Assembly: GCA_964355075.1 (NCBI GenBank)
Contig: CAYHCF010000018.1
Location: 3,100-67,099 of the forward strand
Length of the DNA stretch: 64,000 nucleotides
DNA from: B1 sp964355075
GTDB taxonomy: Bacteria; Bacteroidota; Bacteroidia; UKL13-3
Direction: 5' to 3'
Part shown: piece after piece, positions 43,383 to 52,465 of the stretch
Numbering within the stretch: the stretch's first letter is position 1
Layout of the letters: every line of letters starts with the position of its first letter
Made by a program: the position numbers and the translations under genes
Notes under the pieces: generated by a model
Database searches by the model: none
Told to the model about the DNA's origin: nothing
The model's input: the letters and a program-made list of their open reading frames with translations, nothing else

Positions 43383-43748
43383 TTATTCCAAGCCCCAGCA
43401 ATCAAATAATGCATTGATGAATACATTTTCTGTTTGCCCCATTTTTTTATCGGCCATTACTACTTTCATAGCAAATGCAATAAGCTTATTTCTTTCTATT
43501 GGCGTGCTGATTTTATAAAATTGTTCGGCAGTTTCGGTAAAATGGCTAAGAAGATTTTCTTCAGGGTTTGCACGTAAAAATGCCTGTTCCTTAATAATAT
43601 CTATCGGATCATGAAAATTGGTTTCTAAAAAATCCAATATTACAGAGATTTCAGCTTTTTGTATGGAACCATCGGCAAGACTCAAGGTCATTAAGAGGTG
43701 GAAACCGGCTTCGGTTTTATTCATTTTTGCTATAAACTTGGTAGGCAT
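43383..43748 (-). CDS. TerB-like helical protein
   Basis: A 121-residue all-helical protein resembling the TerB/DjlA N-terminal fold: the LLMTLSLADGSIQKAEI segment near residue 18 and MKVVMADKKMGQTENVFINAL near the end (two acidic, metal-binding-style loops) fit that family. TerB-type proteins occur in tellurite resistance and in many stress settings; function here is open. The ATG at 43748 is preferred over an upstream TTG that would add 8 residues. It converges with the exported protein gene. Confidence 0.6.
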   Translation of the reverse strand: MPTKFIAKMNKTEAGFHLLMTLSLADGSIQKAEISVILDFLETNFHDPIDIIKEQAFLRANPEENLLSHFTETAEQFYKISTPIERNKLIAFAMKVVMADKKMGQTENVFINALFDCWGLE

Positions 43749-43849
43749 ATCAATTGTTTTTTGATGGTTCAATATAATTCTAAATATTTAATAGCCAAAT
43801 TAATTTAACATTATTTTTAAATGAATTATTTATTATTCCCATAAGGCTT

Positions 43850-43857
43850 TAAGTTTG
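43850..43857 (+). promoter_or_regulatory. Bacteroidota -7 promoter box
   Basis: TAAGTTTG, an exact TAnnTTTG match, 15 bases before the ATG at 43873. The leader would be very short, under 12 bases, and has no Shine-Dalgarno site. Confidence 0.5.
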
Positions 43858-43872
43858 CGAAAATATTTCAAT

Positions 43873-45018
43873 ATGAAATTTGCAACCAAAGCGATTCATG
43901 CAGGACAGGAGCCTGACCCAACAACCGGTGCTGTAATGACACCTATCTATCAAACAAGTACCTATTGGCAGGAAAGTCCGGGGAAACACAAGGGGTATGC
44001 TTATGCCCGGGGCAAAAACCCTACCCGGACGGCACTCGAAAAGTGCCTTGCAGCCTTGGAAAATGGAAAACATGGTTTGTGTTTTTCCAGTGGCATGGGT
44101 GCAACAGATGCGGTAATAAAATTGCTTTCTCCGGGTGATGAAGTGATAACGGGTAATGATTTATATGGTGGAACCTACCGAATGTTTACCAAGGTTTTTG
44201 CCAGGTTAGGAATTAAGTTTAACTTTATTGATTTAAGTAAAGCCGGGAATATTATTCCTTATATTAATGCCAATACCAAGCTGTTATGGATTGAAACTCC
44301 AACTAATCCTACCATGCAGATTGTTGATATTGAAGCTTGTGCTCATATTGCAAAAACACATCATATTACCCTGGCAGTAGACAATACATTTGCATCTCCT
44401 TATTTGCAAAATCCGCTGGATTTAGGCGCAGATATTGTAATGCACAGTGTTACAAAATATATAGGTGGCCATAGCGATGTGATCATGGGTGCCTTAATAA
44501 CCAATAATGATGACTTACATGAGCAATTGGCTTTTATCCATAATTCTTGTGGTGCAACTCCGGGTCCACAGGATAGTTTTTTGGTGTTAAGAGGGGTAAA
44601 AACCTTACCCCTTCGTATGAAAGCACATTGTGAAAATGGTGCCATTATTGCCAGGTTTTTAAAGAATCACCCGAAGATTGAAAAAGTATATTGGCCGGGA
44701 TTTGAAGATCATCCAAATCATGACATAGCCAAAAAACAAATGCGGGATTTTGGGGGAATGATTTCAATTGTTTTGAAGGATGCTGATTTGAGCGAAACTT
44801 TTAGAATTTCTTCTTTGTTTAAAGTTTTTACTTTGGCTGAAAGCCTTGGGGGTGTTGAGAGTTTAATTAATCATCCGGCCACCATGACACACGCCTCCAT
44901 TCCAAAAGAAGAAAGAGAGAAGGTTGGAGTAGTGGATAATTTATTACGCTTAAGTGTGGGTATAGAAGATATTGAAGATTTATTAGATGATTTGAAAAAT
45001 GCTCTTGGTAATGATTAA
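43873..45018 (+). CDS. PLP-dependent trans-sulfuration enzyme (cystathionine gamma-synthase/beta-lyase family)
   Basis: A 381-residue PLP enzyme of the Cys/Met metabolism family, catalysing formation or cleavage of cystathionine or a related thioether. The YARGKNPTR motif near residue 45, the SSGMGATDAV phosphate loop, the VDNTFASPYLQNP Asp site and the PLP lysine in HSVTKYIGGHSDV are all clear. LAESLGGVESL and the late TMTHASIP region are also typical. Synthase and lyase cannot be separated by eye. The ATG at 43873 is the start; a TTG six codons earlier is in the promoter region. Monocistronic. Confidence 0.9.
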   Translation: MKFATKAIHAGQEPDPTTGAVMTPIYQTSTYWQESPGKHKGYAYARGKNPTRTALEKCLAALENGKHGLCFSSGMGATDAVIKLLSPGDEVITGNDLYGGTYRMFTKVFARLGIKFNFIDLSKAGNIIPYINANTKLLWIETPTNPTMQIVDIEACAHIAKTHHITLAVDNTFASPYLQNPLDLGADIVMHSVTKYIGGHSDVIMGALITNNDDLHEQLAFIHNSCGATPGPQDSFLVLRGVKTLPLRMKAHCENGAIIARFLKNHPKIEKVYWPGFEDHPNHDIAKKQMRDFGGMISIVLKDADLSETFRISSLFKVFTLAESLGGVESLINHPATMTHASIPKEEREKVGVVDNLLRLSVGIEDIEDLLDDLKNALGND

Positions 45019-45145
45019 TAAAATAATCATGCTTACTATGTAAAACTGTGCAACAAAATTATTTCACTTACACTAAATTCACATAGAGTCATTGATTCAT
45101 CTGATGTTGTTGTGAAATCGCTAATAGAATAGACAGGAACTAAAT

Positions 45146-46345
45146 TTAGACGTTTTCTTTTTGGAATAAGGCAGGAACTGTTCTCAGAATAATGATGATA
45201 TCGTGCCAAAAGGAATTGTTCTTGGCATATTCATTATCGAGTTCCATTCTTTCTTCTTCACTCATTGCCCCACCTTTTCCTCTTTTGGTAACCTGCCATA
45301 AACCGGTAATTCCGGCAGGGGCCATAAAGCGTAAAGAAAACTGGTCAGTAGTTAATTTTTCGGCCTCATACAGCGGCAACGGCCTGTTACCAACTATACT
45401 CATGTCGCCTTTTAATACATTGAAAAGTTGTGGCAATTCATCAATACTGGTATTTCGCATAAACTTGCCAAAACGTGTAATGCGGGGATCGTTCTCAATT
45501 TTAATAAATTTAGAACCATCTTTAATTCGTTTAACCTCACCAAATATTTTTTCGCAAATCATATCGCCATCCATATATAATTTGGAACGACATGGTATTT
45601 TTGCAGCAGCACATTCCTCGCATATATAATTCTTATAATCCTTAATGGGCTCAGAACCGTCCTGATCAACGGTGTATTGGTTTAAATGCTTTAGGTTCTT
45701 TAACATGGATTCAGCTCCCTGCCGCATAGATCTGAATTTATAAAAATCAAATAGATTATAGCCTGAACCTACCCGTTTGGCACCATATAAGACAGGTCCT
45801 TTTGATTCTATAACGATTATTAGTGCAAAAATTAATAAGAAAGGCGACAAAATCAAAAGGGAAAAAATAGATACAAATATATCAAAAATTCTTTTGGCCA
45901 GAGGTATTGAATATCTTGGATAGATTGCCCGTGAATCCAAAATGGATTTATGATATCTTGGAGGATTTTCTATTAAATAGTTGGCACGGGCTAACAAATC
46001 ATCATGGTTAGCATTCTTTTCAAAGATATCAGCAAATTGTTCGAGGAGCGCAATATTTCTGCTGGCATCCGTGATTCTATTCACTATAAGAATGAAAGGA
46101 ACATTTGCCGTTTTAGGAATGTTTTTACAGTTTTTCCGTAGATTTATCCCGTTTGGTCCCAATAAATCTGAATAAGTTACGATTAATTTAACAGGTTCAT
46201 TTTTGTTGGTCCATTGGATAAATTGGAAAATATTATCGAAATGGAATATTTCGAAATCTTCTTTAAACAAATGTGAAAATTCCACAATCGAATCAGCATC
46301 CGAAGAAACAAATGCAATCCGGTGCTTTGTGAGATTTTGGTTCAT
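45146..46345 (-). CDS. sugar-phosphate transferase fused to a pseudo-receiver domain
   Basis: Initiating phosphoglycosyltransferase for an exopolysaccharide or glycan, moving a sugar phosphate to a polyprenyl phosphate at the inner membrane. Residues ~145-399 are the bacterial sugar-transferase domain: membrane segment at 153-180, then GPVLYGAKRVG, KFRSM, the Asp-Glu pair D302-E303 in IDELPQLFNVLKGDMS, and the GITGLWQVTKRG motif. Residues 1-125 look like a response-regulator receiver, but the phospho-acceptor Asp is replaced by Tyr58, so phosphorylation is unlikely. A Cys-rich insert (C242, C245, C252, C264) may bind metal. It starts 2 bases after the CheY-like gene, so the two are co-transcribed. 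Confidence 0.88.
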   Translation of the reverse strand: MNQNLTKHRIAFVSSDADSIVEFSHLFKEDFEIFHFDNIFQFIQWTNKNEPVKLIVTYSDLLGPNGINLRKNCKNIPKTANVPFILIVNRITDASRNIALLEQFADIFEKNANHDDLLARANYLIENPPRYHKSILDSRAIYPRYSIPLAKRIFDIFVSIFSLLILSPFLLIFALIIVIESKGPVLYGAKRVGSGYNLFDFYKFRSMRQGAESMLKNLKHLNQYTVDQDGSEPIKDYKNYICEECAAAKIPCRSKLYMDGDMICEKIFGEVKRIKDGSKFIKIENDPRITRFGKFMRNTSIDELPQLFNVLKGDMSIVGNRPLPLYEAEKLTTDQFSLRFMAPAGITGLWQVTKRGKGGAMSEEERMELDNEYAKNNSFWHDIIIILRTVPALFQKENV

Positions 46346-46347
46346 GC

Positions 46348-46728
46348 TTATACTTTTTTAATTCGACGGAAAATGTTATCTATACGTGCTTCCAGTTCTT
46401 CAGGATTAAAAGGTTTAATGAGATAATCGTCGGCACCGGCTTTTAAGCATTTTATTTTGTCACTGCTACCTTCATTACCCGAAAGCATTATCATCGGAAC
46501 ATCTCTGAAGAATCCGCTTGATCTGATTTGTTTGATAAATTCCAGGCCATTTAATTCAGGCATGTTAACGTCGGCGATTATCACATCAGGAATGATCCCT
46601 TGCTGCATCCATTCCAGCGCTTCTTTGCCATTTTGTTTAGAAACTACATTATAATTTTTGTTGAAATAAAAATCTAATATTTTTAGAATACTTATTTCGT
46701 CATCTAAAGCGAGTAATGTCTTTTTCAT
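46348..46728 (-). CDS. single-domain response regulator (CheY-like)
   Basis: A 126-residue stand-alone receiver domain. The acidic pair in ALDDEISILK, the phospho-acceptor Asp in DVIIADVNMPELNG, the conserved Ser in MLSGNEGSSD and the Lys in YLIKPFNPEEL are all present, so it can be phosphorylated. It lies 2 bases upstream of the pseudo-receiver transferase and 54 bases after the sigma-54 activator, on the same strand. A role in controlling glycan synthesis with these neighbours is likely but not shown. Confidence 0.9.
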   Translation of the reverse strand: MKKTLLALDDEISILKILDFYFNKNYNVVSKQNGKEALEWMQQGIIPDVIIADVNMPELNGLEFIKQIRSSGFFRDVPMIMLSGNEGSSDKIKCLKAGADDYLIKPFNPEELEARIDNIFRRIKKV

Positions 46729-46782
46729 AGTATTTCTTTTTCTTTTATTTTTCCTTAAATCTCAAAACCGGTTCAGGCATTA

Positions 46783-48159
46783 CTATTTACTTTTCATCAT
46801 TTTCTGAAAAGATTCTGTTTTCATAATTCTATAAATAGTGGACTTCCCGATATCTAATTTTTTTGCAACCATAATTACATTGTCATCATATCTTTCTAAG
46901 TAAACTTTAATTATCAGGTTCGTATAATCATCAAACGACATTTCATGCGATAAAATATTATTAATTGATTTTTCAGAATTGTAGGTGATGTCTTTGGCTT
47001 CAATCAGGCCATCATCGCACAAAACGCAGGCAAGTTCAACAATTGCCTTAAGTTCTCTGATATTACCCGGGTAATTATAATCCATTAACTTATGCTGAGC
47101 ATCATTGCTAAGTGAGATTTTGTCGGTTTTGTTTTCCTTGCAATATTCATCAACAAAATATTTGCCCAAATGAATAATGTCATTTCCTCTATCGCGTAAG
47201 GGCGGAAGATGAATGGGTAAACCCAGTAAGCGATAATACAAATCCTCTCTGAACCTTCCTTCCTGAACCTCCTGTGCCAGATTTTTATGTGTGGCAACAA
47301 TTATTCTTACATCAATGGGAATGGTTTGGTTGCTGCCTATTCGGGTAACTTCCCTCTCTTGTAAAACCCTTAATAGTTTTGCCTGAACGTTTAAATCCAA
47401 TTCTCCGATTTCGTCTAAAAAAATGGTTCCTTTGATGGCTTGTTCAAATTTCCCAATTCTTCTGGCATCAGCCCCGGTAAAAGCACCTTTCTCATGTCCG
47501 AATAATTCACTTTCTATCAATTCTCTAGGAATGGCAGCAACGTTTACGGTAACAAAGGGGAAAGTCTTTCTATCACTGTTATAATGTATGGCTTTGGCTA
47601 CCAATTCTTTTCCTGTTCCGGTTTCTCCAGATATGGAAACAGTAATTTTACTTGTGGATGCTTTTTCAATCAATGAAAATGTCTTTTTGAGTAAATCGCT
47701 GTTTCCTAAAATTGTTTTACTGATATTGTATTTTTTGCCCAGATCAATACGCAATTCTTTAATTTCAGATTTTAGTCTTGTATTATAAAGTGCATTTTGG
47801 GCAGAATTTAACAAACGAGGTTTGGTGTCTTCATTTTTTATTAAATAATCAAAAACGCCAAGTTTCAAAAGTTCAATAGCCGTTCCCACATCATCCTGCC
47901 CCGAAATGATAATAATCTGAATGTTTTCGTCAAATTCCTTAATCTTCTTTATCAGTTCAGCCCCATTCATCCCCGGCATGCTGTAATCCACGGTGATTAA
48001 ATCAGGTTTTAAATACAAATTATTTAAACAGTCTTTCCCACTTTCATAGGTATGTACCTCATAGTCAGGGTTTAACTGAAGGGAGTAATTTAAGAAGTTG
48101 CGATACCAAGTGTCATCCTCAACAACAAAGATTTTAAAATGTGATTTTTCTGAAGCCAT
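46783..48159 (-). CDS. sigma-54-dependent response regulator, NtrC family
   Basis: A 458-residue transcription activator. An N-terminal receiver (about 8-125) has FVVEDDTWY, the phospho-acceptor Asp in LITVDYSMPGMNG and a Lys in FDYLIKNED. The central AAA+ domain (about 148-385) has Walker A GETGTGKELVAKAI, the sigma-54-contact loop GAFTGADARR and GTIFLDEIGELDL. The C-terminus is a Fis-type helix-turn-helix with KKLDIGKSTIYRIMK. It precedes the CheY-like protein and the transferase, suggesting it controls this exopolysaccharide region. ATG start. Confidence 0.93.
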   Translation of the reverse strand: MASEKSHFKIFVVEDDTWYRNFLNYSLQLNPDYEVHTYESGKDCLNNLYLKPDLITVDYSMPGMNGAELIKKIKEFDENIQIIIISGQDDVGTAIELLKLGVFDYLIKNEDTKPRLLNSAQNALYNTRLKSEIKELRIDLGKKYNISKTILGNSDLLKKTFSLIEKASTSKITVSISGETGTGKELVAKAIHYNSDRKTFPFVTVNVAAIPRELIESELFGHEKGAFTGADARRIGKFEQAIKGTIFLDEIGELDLNVQAKLLRVLQEREVTRIGSNQTIPIDVRIIVATHKNLAQEVQEGRFREDLYYRLLGLPIHLPPLRDRGNDIIHLGKYFVDEYCKENKTDKISLSNDAQHKLMDYNYPGNIRELKAIVELACVLCDDGLIEAKDITYNSEKSINNILSHEMSFDDYTNLIIKVYLERYDDNVIMVAKKLDIGKSTIYRIMKTESFQKMMKSK

Positions 48160-48222
48160 TTTTTAAAGGAGAAGCTCTACAAAAATGAACAAAAAGTTGC
48201 AAAATGGGAAATTTTCTTTTCA

Positions 48223-49164
48223 CTAAAGTAGGTTATTCGTGAAACTTTGCATAAAGTCTTGATAAGCAATGGCAATTCCTGTTCTCAAATCAATTTTTGG
48301 ACTCCATCCCAAAGTCTTTATTTTGGAAATGTCCATTAATTTCCGCATGGTTCCGTCCGGTTTGCTCGTATCAAATACAATTTGACCCTCAAATCCAATG
48401 ATTTCTTTTACTAATAAAGCCAGGTTATGAACCGATAAATCCTCTCCACTGCCAATATTTAAAAATTGTTTTTCATTATAGGTTTGCATCAGTAGAAATG
48501 CAGCATCTGCCAAATCATCCACAAAGAGAAATTCTCTCATGGGGTCACCACTTCCCCATACCTCAACAAACTCGGATTGATTGGTTTTGGCCACATGAAA
48601 TTTTCTGATTAGGGCAGGCAAAACATGTGAGTCTTGTGGGTGGTAATTATCGTTATAACCGTACAAATTTGTAGGCATAACAGAAATAAAATTGCATCCA
48701 TATTGGTCGCGGTAGGCCTCACACATTTTTATTCCGGCTATTTTTGCAATCGCATAAGGTTCGTTGGTGGGTTCCAATAAACTGGTTAGCAGACTTTCCT
48801 CTTTTAAAGGCTGGGGTGCCATTTTGGGGTAGATACAGCTTGAACCAAAAAACATGAGTTTCTTTACTCCGTTTACATAGCTCTGATGAATAATATTGTT
48901 TTGCATCATCAGATTTTCATAAATAAACTGGCCTCTGAATGTATTGTTTGCAAGGATGCCTCCCACTTTGGCTGCGGCAAAAAACACATAATCCGGTTTC
49001 TCAGTTTTAAAAAAATCAGCTACAGATTGTTGATGGGTTAAATCCAACTCCTTCGATGATTTTCCGATCAGATGGATAAAGCCCTCTTTTTTTAGTTTTC
49101 GAAAGATGGCTGATCCAACCATACCCTTATAACCGGCAATAAATATTTTATCAGTTAAATTCAT
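48223..49164 (-). CDS. fcl: GDP-L-fucose synthase
   Basis: Makes GDP-L-fucose from GDP-4-keto-6-deoxymannose with NADPH, for fucose-containing glycans. The 313-residue SDR protein has the NADP loop GYKGMVGSAI at residue 12, the AAAKVGGI motif near 67, the SSCIYPKMAPQPLKEES segment, and the catalytic Tyr and Lys in EPYAIAKIAG. The usual partner gmd is not in the window. It lies upstream of the activator gene on the same strand, 63 bases apart. Confidence 0.94.
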   Translation of the reverse strand: MNLTDKIFIAGYKGMVGSAIFRKLKKEGFIHLIGKSSKELDLTHQQSVADFFKTEKPDYVFFAAAKVGGILANNTFRGQFIYENLMMQNNIIHQSYVNGVKKLMFFGSSCIYPKMAPQPLKEESLLTSLLEPTNEPYAIAKIAGIKMCEAYRDQYGCNFISVMPTNLYGYNDNYHPQDSHVLPALIRKFHVAKTNQSEFVEVWGSGDPMREFLFVDDLADAAFLLMQTYNEKQFLNIGSGEDLSVHNLALLVKEIIGFEGQIVFDTSKPDGTMRKLMDISKIKTLGWSPKIDLRTGIAIAYQDFMQSFTNNLL

Positions 49165-49228
49165 GTAATAGCGTTCAGTAAAAGCAACGCAATAATAAGA
49201 AAAGCACTATAAATATTGAGGCACATTA

Positions 49229-49972
49229 TTATTTCCTCTGTAATTTCTTTTTGTAAATCGTTACCATTTCATTTTTTGTATGTTCGGTAAATTTTGAATT
49301 ATAGATCATTTTATATTCACTTCCCATCTCAATCGAATCGTACAGCTTTACCTTGATGGTGCGCGTATGAAAAATGGCTATCAATTCCTTTTTATAAAAA
49401 ATCATCAATATCCGTGGTTTTAAGTTTTGTCTCACAAAATCGGGCTCATTAATTGAAAAAGAGACATACTTGTTATCTTCTATCCATTTGCTGAAATTAT
49501 ACTTCAACAAAAAGAGTTCAAAATACTCAAGTCTCGCATTTGGAGTGGCTTTTAGCAATAAATTACTTAAGTCATTTTCGGGAATGAAATCGTTGTCTAT
49601 GCTTGCATTTTCAAGAAAACCGGAAATCTGAATATGGGTCATGGAATCACGTTCCTCAAGTAATTTCATTGGGTTAAACGATTGAAGTACTTTACCGATG
49701 GGTTTCAACTTTTCATTATATATTTTTGTTTTGATATTGAGCCTGATTCCATCATATAAAGACCGGGTCCGAACCCAGGCATCTATCCAGATATGTTGGT
49801 AGCTTTTCCCGTAAGGAATTGAATAAAAATCAACTCCGGCGGCTAATTCCAATACCTCATTTCCATCTAATTCTTCCTTCATATTACAAATTCCGGCACT
49901 GCGCTCGGCAAATAAAAAATTGACCTGAACACTCAACAGAAAAAACAGAAAGAAGATCTTATTTTTTCTCAA
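49229..49972 (-). CDS. exported protein of unknown function
   Basis: A 247-residue protein that I do not recognise. The start is set at a TTG codon so that translation opens with a signal peptide (RKNKIFFLFFLLSVQVNFLFA). A longer open frame to 50074 would overlap dedA by 116 bases and lacks a better start. The mature part is mixed alpha/beta with a VDFYSIPYGKSYQHIWID segment; there are no clear motifs. It overlaps the dedA stop by 14 bases, so it is probably translated from the same message. Nearest known relatives are chalcone-isomerase-like exported proteins, but this is only a weak resemblance. Confidence 0.5.
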   Translation of the reverse strand: MRKNKIFFLFFLLSVQVNFLFAERSAGICNMKEELDGNEVLELAAGVDFYSIPYGKSYQHIWIDAWVRTRSLYDGIRLNIKTKIYNEKLKPIGKVLQSFNPMKLLEERDSMTHIQISGFLENASIDNDFIPENDLSNLLLKATPNARLEYFELFLLKYNFSKWIEDNKYVSFSINEPDFVRQNLKPRILMIFYKKELIAIFHTRTIKVKLYDSIEMGSEYKMIYNSKFTEHTKNEMVTIYKKKLQRK

Positions 49973-50612
49973 ACCGATGCTTAATAAATTGATAAAGGAT
50001 GGGTAATAAGGAAAGAACAATAATACCCATGACCACTTTTTCGAAATTTTTCTGAACCCATTCAATATTTCCAAGAAAGTACCCTGCTGAGGTGATACTG
50101 CCTACCCACAGGATGGCTCCGATGATGCAATAAGTAATGTACCGTCCATATTTCATGCTTCCAACACCCGCCACAAAGGGAGCAAATGTTCTTACAATAG
50201 GCACAAAACGCGCGATTATGATGGCTACCGAACCATGTTTTTCGTAAAATTGTTCTGTTTTAAATATGTATTCCTCTTTTATGGTGAAAAGGCCGAAAAG
50301 CTTGGCCCCTTTCCCCTTTTTTGCTAAAAACCTTCCAATAAAATAGTTTGTATTATCGCCAAGCAATGCTGCCATGATGAGCAAGAGAATAATAACAAAA
50401 ACATTTAGGTTGGTATTTACATTACCGGCCAAAACTCCAGCGGTAAAGAGCAAAGAATCGCCCGGAAGAAGCGGCAAAACGACCAGGCCCGTTTCACAAA
50501 AAATAATCAAAAAAAGCAGTCCGTAAATCCATAATCCGTGGTTAGCGACAAATGTTTCCAGATAACCTTTTGTATCCGTAAGCAAAGCCTTAATAATTTC
50601 TAATAATTCCAT
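49959..50612 (-). CDS. DedA family membrane protein
   Basis: A 217-residue inner-membrane protein of the DedA/SNARE-associated family, members of which flip undecaprenyl phosphate or phospholipids. The family segment VLPLLPGDSLLFTAG near residue 46, LGDNTNYFIGRFLAKKGK, and the RFVPIVRTFAPFVAGVG motif with its conserved Arg pair are clear. About five hydrophobic helices. It is the first gene of its operon, with the small exported protein gene overlapping its end. ATG start. Confidence 0.9.
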   Translation of the reverse strand: MELLEIIKALLTDTKGYLETFVANHGLWIYGLLFLIIFCETGLVVLPLLPGDSLLFTAGVLAGNVNTNLNVFVIILLLIMAALLGDNTNYFIGRFLAKKGKGAKLFGLFTIKEEYIFKTEQFYEKHGSVAIIIARFVPIVRTFAPFVAGVGSMKYGRYITYCIIGAILWVGSITSAGYFLGNIEWVQKNFEKVVMGIIVLSLLPILYQFIKHRFEKK

Positions 50613-50672
50613 TCGTTTGTTTAAAGTTGCGCAAGTTTAAGGATATTCCATTGGTTTTTATAATTTTGTGTC

Positions 50673-50798
50673 ATGCTAAAAAAAGCGGGTAAATTTTTTG
50701 TGCCGATATTAATCGCCTTGTTTTTAATTTCATTCACTGCCTGCAGTACCCATAAAGGAATTGCCAGAGATAAAAAATGCAATTGCCCAAAATTCTGA
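50673..50798 (+). CDS. 41-residue lipoprotein, translationally coupled to glycosyltransferase
   Basis: A small gene below usual length cut-offs. MLKKAGKF is followed by a hydrophobic stretch and a good lipobox, FTAC-S, with Cys24 as the lipid-bearing residue. The mature peptide is only about 18 residues, basic, ending in a CNCPKF motif; small Bacteroidota lipoproteins with the same Cys-Pro ending are familiar to me. Its TGA overlaps the ATG of the glycosyltransferase (ATGA arrangement). The signal peptide, lipobox and coupling make a real gene likely. Confidence 0.7.
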   Translation: MLKKAGKFFVPILIALFLISFTACSTHKGIARDKKCNCPKF

Positions 50799-51622
50799 TG
50801 AATTCCAGGCCACTCATTAGTATCATTACGGTTTGTTATCATGCTGAATCCTTATTGGCTCAAACCCTGCAATCTGCAGTAGATCAAACCTTTCAGGATT
50901 TTGAATTGCTAATTGTGGATGGAGGTTCAACAGACAATACGGTTGCTATTGCCAGGAAATTTCAAAGCCATATCGGTACCTTAATTTCGGAACCCGATAA
51001 GGGGATCTATGATGCCATGAATAAAGGAGTTTTAGCTGCAAAAGGGGATTGGCTATACTTCCTGAATGCGGGAGATTCTTTTTTTAATAATCATGTTCTG
51101 GCCGATCTGTTCGCAGATCAGAAACAGGAAGAAGTTGATTTTATCTATGCAAAGGTTCAAACCCAAAACGAACCCACCGGCATCAATTACCTGAATGGGA
51201 AACCGGTGAAATTCAGTGATTTTTACTCACATTATCCCATATGCCATCAGGCTACCTTTGTGCGCAAGCGCCTTTTTGATCAAATTGGCTATTTCGATCT
51301 GAAATATCCTTTGGTTGCTGATAGTGAATGGTTTATCAGAATCTTTAAAAATCGGGGATTGCATACCCAATTTATGGATCGGGTTATCGCCTATTACGAT
51401 ATCCAGGGAGCAACCTATCATAAAAGAATGAAAGGGTATAGCGAGTATATCCGGGTTGGGTTCAAACATTTCCCCATTTCGATTGCCATCCTAAATGCTT
51501 TATTGTATCCCGTAATTTGGTTAAAAGTGAAAATTATCCGAACTTTTCAAAATAAATCCTGGTTCAAAAAGTACCGGGGACTGAAGTTTAAGAACAAATT
51601 GGCTCATGAAAAAGACCATTAG
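50798..51622 (+). CDS. family 2 glycosyltransferase
   Basis: A 274-residue GT-A glycosyltransferase that adds a sugar to a growing glycan on the cytoplasmic side. The nucleotide-sugar motifs ISIITVCYHAE at the N-terminus, LLIVDGGSTDNT near residue 42 and the DXD-like NAGDSFF near 94 are clear, with EPDKGIYDAMNKG typical of the WcaA group. The ATG at 50798 overlaps the stop of the small lipoprotein; an in-frame ATG 21 bases earlier lies inside that gene. The acceptor is unknown. Its last 17 bases overlap the next lipoprotein gene. Confidence 0.92.
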   Translation: MNSRPLISIITVCYHAESLLAQTLQSAVDQTFQDFELLIVDGGSTDNTVAIARKFQSHIGTLISEPDKGIYDAMNKGVLAAKGDWLYFLNAGDSFFNNHVLADLFADQKQEEVDFIYAKVQTQNEPTGINYLNGKPVKFSDFYSHYPICHQATFVRKRLFDQIGYFDLKYPLVADSEWFIRIFKNRGLHTQFMDRVIAYYDIQGATYHKRMKGYSEYIRVGFKHFPISIAILNALLYPVIWLKVKIIRTFQNKSWFKKYRGLKFKNKLAHEKDH

Positions 51623-52457
51623 TTGTTTACTGATATTGTTTATGATCTCTTTGTTTGCCTGCAAAAAGGAAACCCCAACACAGGGCGTTTATTCCGAATT
51701 GCCTTATAAAACCAGTTTTAGCGGACGGAAGTTATTATCACAAATTGATTCCTTTTATACAAATGCAAGAATAACTTATGGGTGGGGGTGGAATGATACT
51801 TCCATTATAACTTATGGTCAATCTTTTTTTTATGAATATGATAATTTTAATAGAATAATTAGTATTTACAAAATTGAGGATGGAATGAAATACAATTATA
51901 TTACCTATAATTTTATAGGTGATTCATTGATTATCAGAGATACTAGCCAAGAATTTACCAAATACTGTAAACTAAATTGCAATGGGTTTATTTCCGATGT
52001 TGTTCAGAAATATAGTTGGTATGGAGGGCCCAATTCTATTTATACTTACATATATGATACATTTGGCTACAATACTGCAGTTGTGTATGGCTCAAATGGA
52101 ACAGGATGGGGCAAAGAGTATAAGTATTTTGCCGGGAATAAAATTATGGCATACGAGGTTCATTACCAAAATGGCAAAAGGGTTTCAATAGATTCAAGAG
52201 AAACGGATGCTTATGATTATTATCCATCCTTACCCAACAATTATGGCAGATTTATGGAATGGCTAAACAGGGATGGAATGGCAAATTCCTGTATGATAAA
52301 TAATATGGTTTGTGAAAAATATAGTAATAATGATGATCCCACTCATTACTCCTATTTTTATGAAATGGATGCCCTCGGTTACCCTACAAAAAAAATTGAA
52401 GTATTTAATTACAGAGATTATTATCATAAATACACTACTTCTTTTACCTGGGAATAA
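51606..52457 (+). CDS. lipoprotein of unknown function
   Basis: A 283-residue lipoprotein: signal peptide with the lipobox LFACKKE (Cys19) typical of Bacteroidota surface or periplasmic lipoproteins. The body is rich in Tyr and Asn, with short repeated strands of the form FxYxYDxFNR and YIYDTFGYN that recall the YD-repeat-like DUF4595 proteins. No enzyme motif. It overlaps the glycosyltransferase by 17 bases and ends 8 bases before nif3, so it is part of a continuous plus-strand set. ATG start. Confidence 0.7.
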   Translation: MKKTISCLLILFMISLFACKKETPTQGVYSELPYKTSFSGRKLLSQIDSFYTNARITYGWGWNDTSIITYGQSFFYEYDNFNRIISIYKIEDGMKYNYITYNFIGDSLIIRDTSQEFTKYCKLNCNGFISDVVQKYSWYGGPNSIYTYIYDTFGYNTAVVYGSNGTGWGKEYKYFAGNKIMAYEVHYQNGKRVSIDSRETDAYDYYPSLPNNYGRFMEWLNRDGMANSCMINNMVCEKYSNNDDPTHYSYFYEMDALGYPTKKIEVFNYRDYYHKYTTSFTWE

Positions 52458-52465
52458 TTATAAAA

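Noticed and set aside
50621..50842. 73-codon minus-strand open frame
   Set aside because: It is antisense to the small lipoprotein and the glycosyltransferase start, which have far better coding signs.
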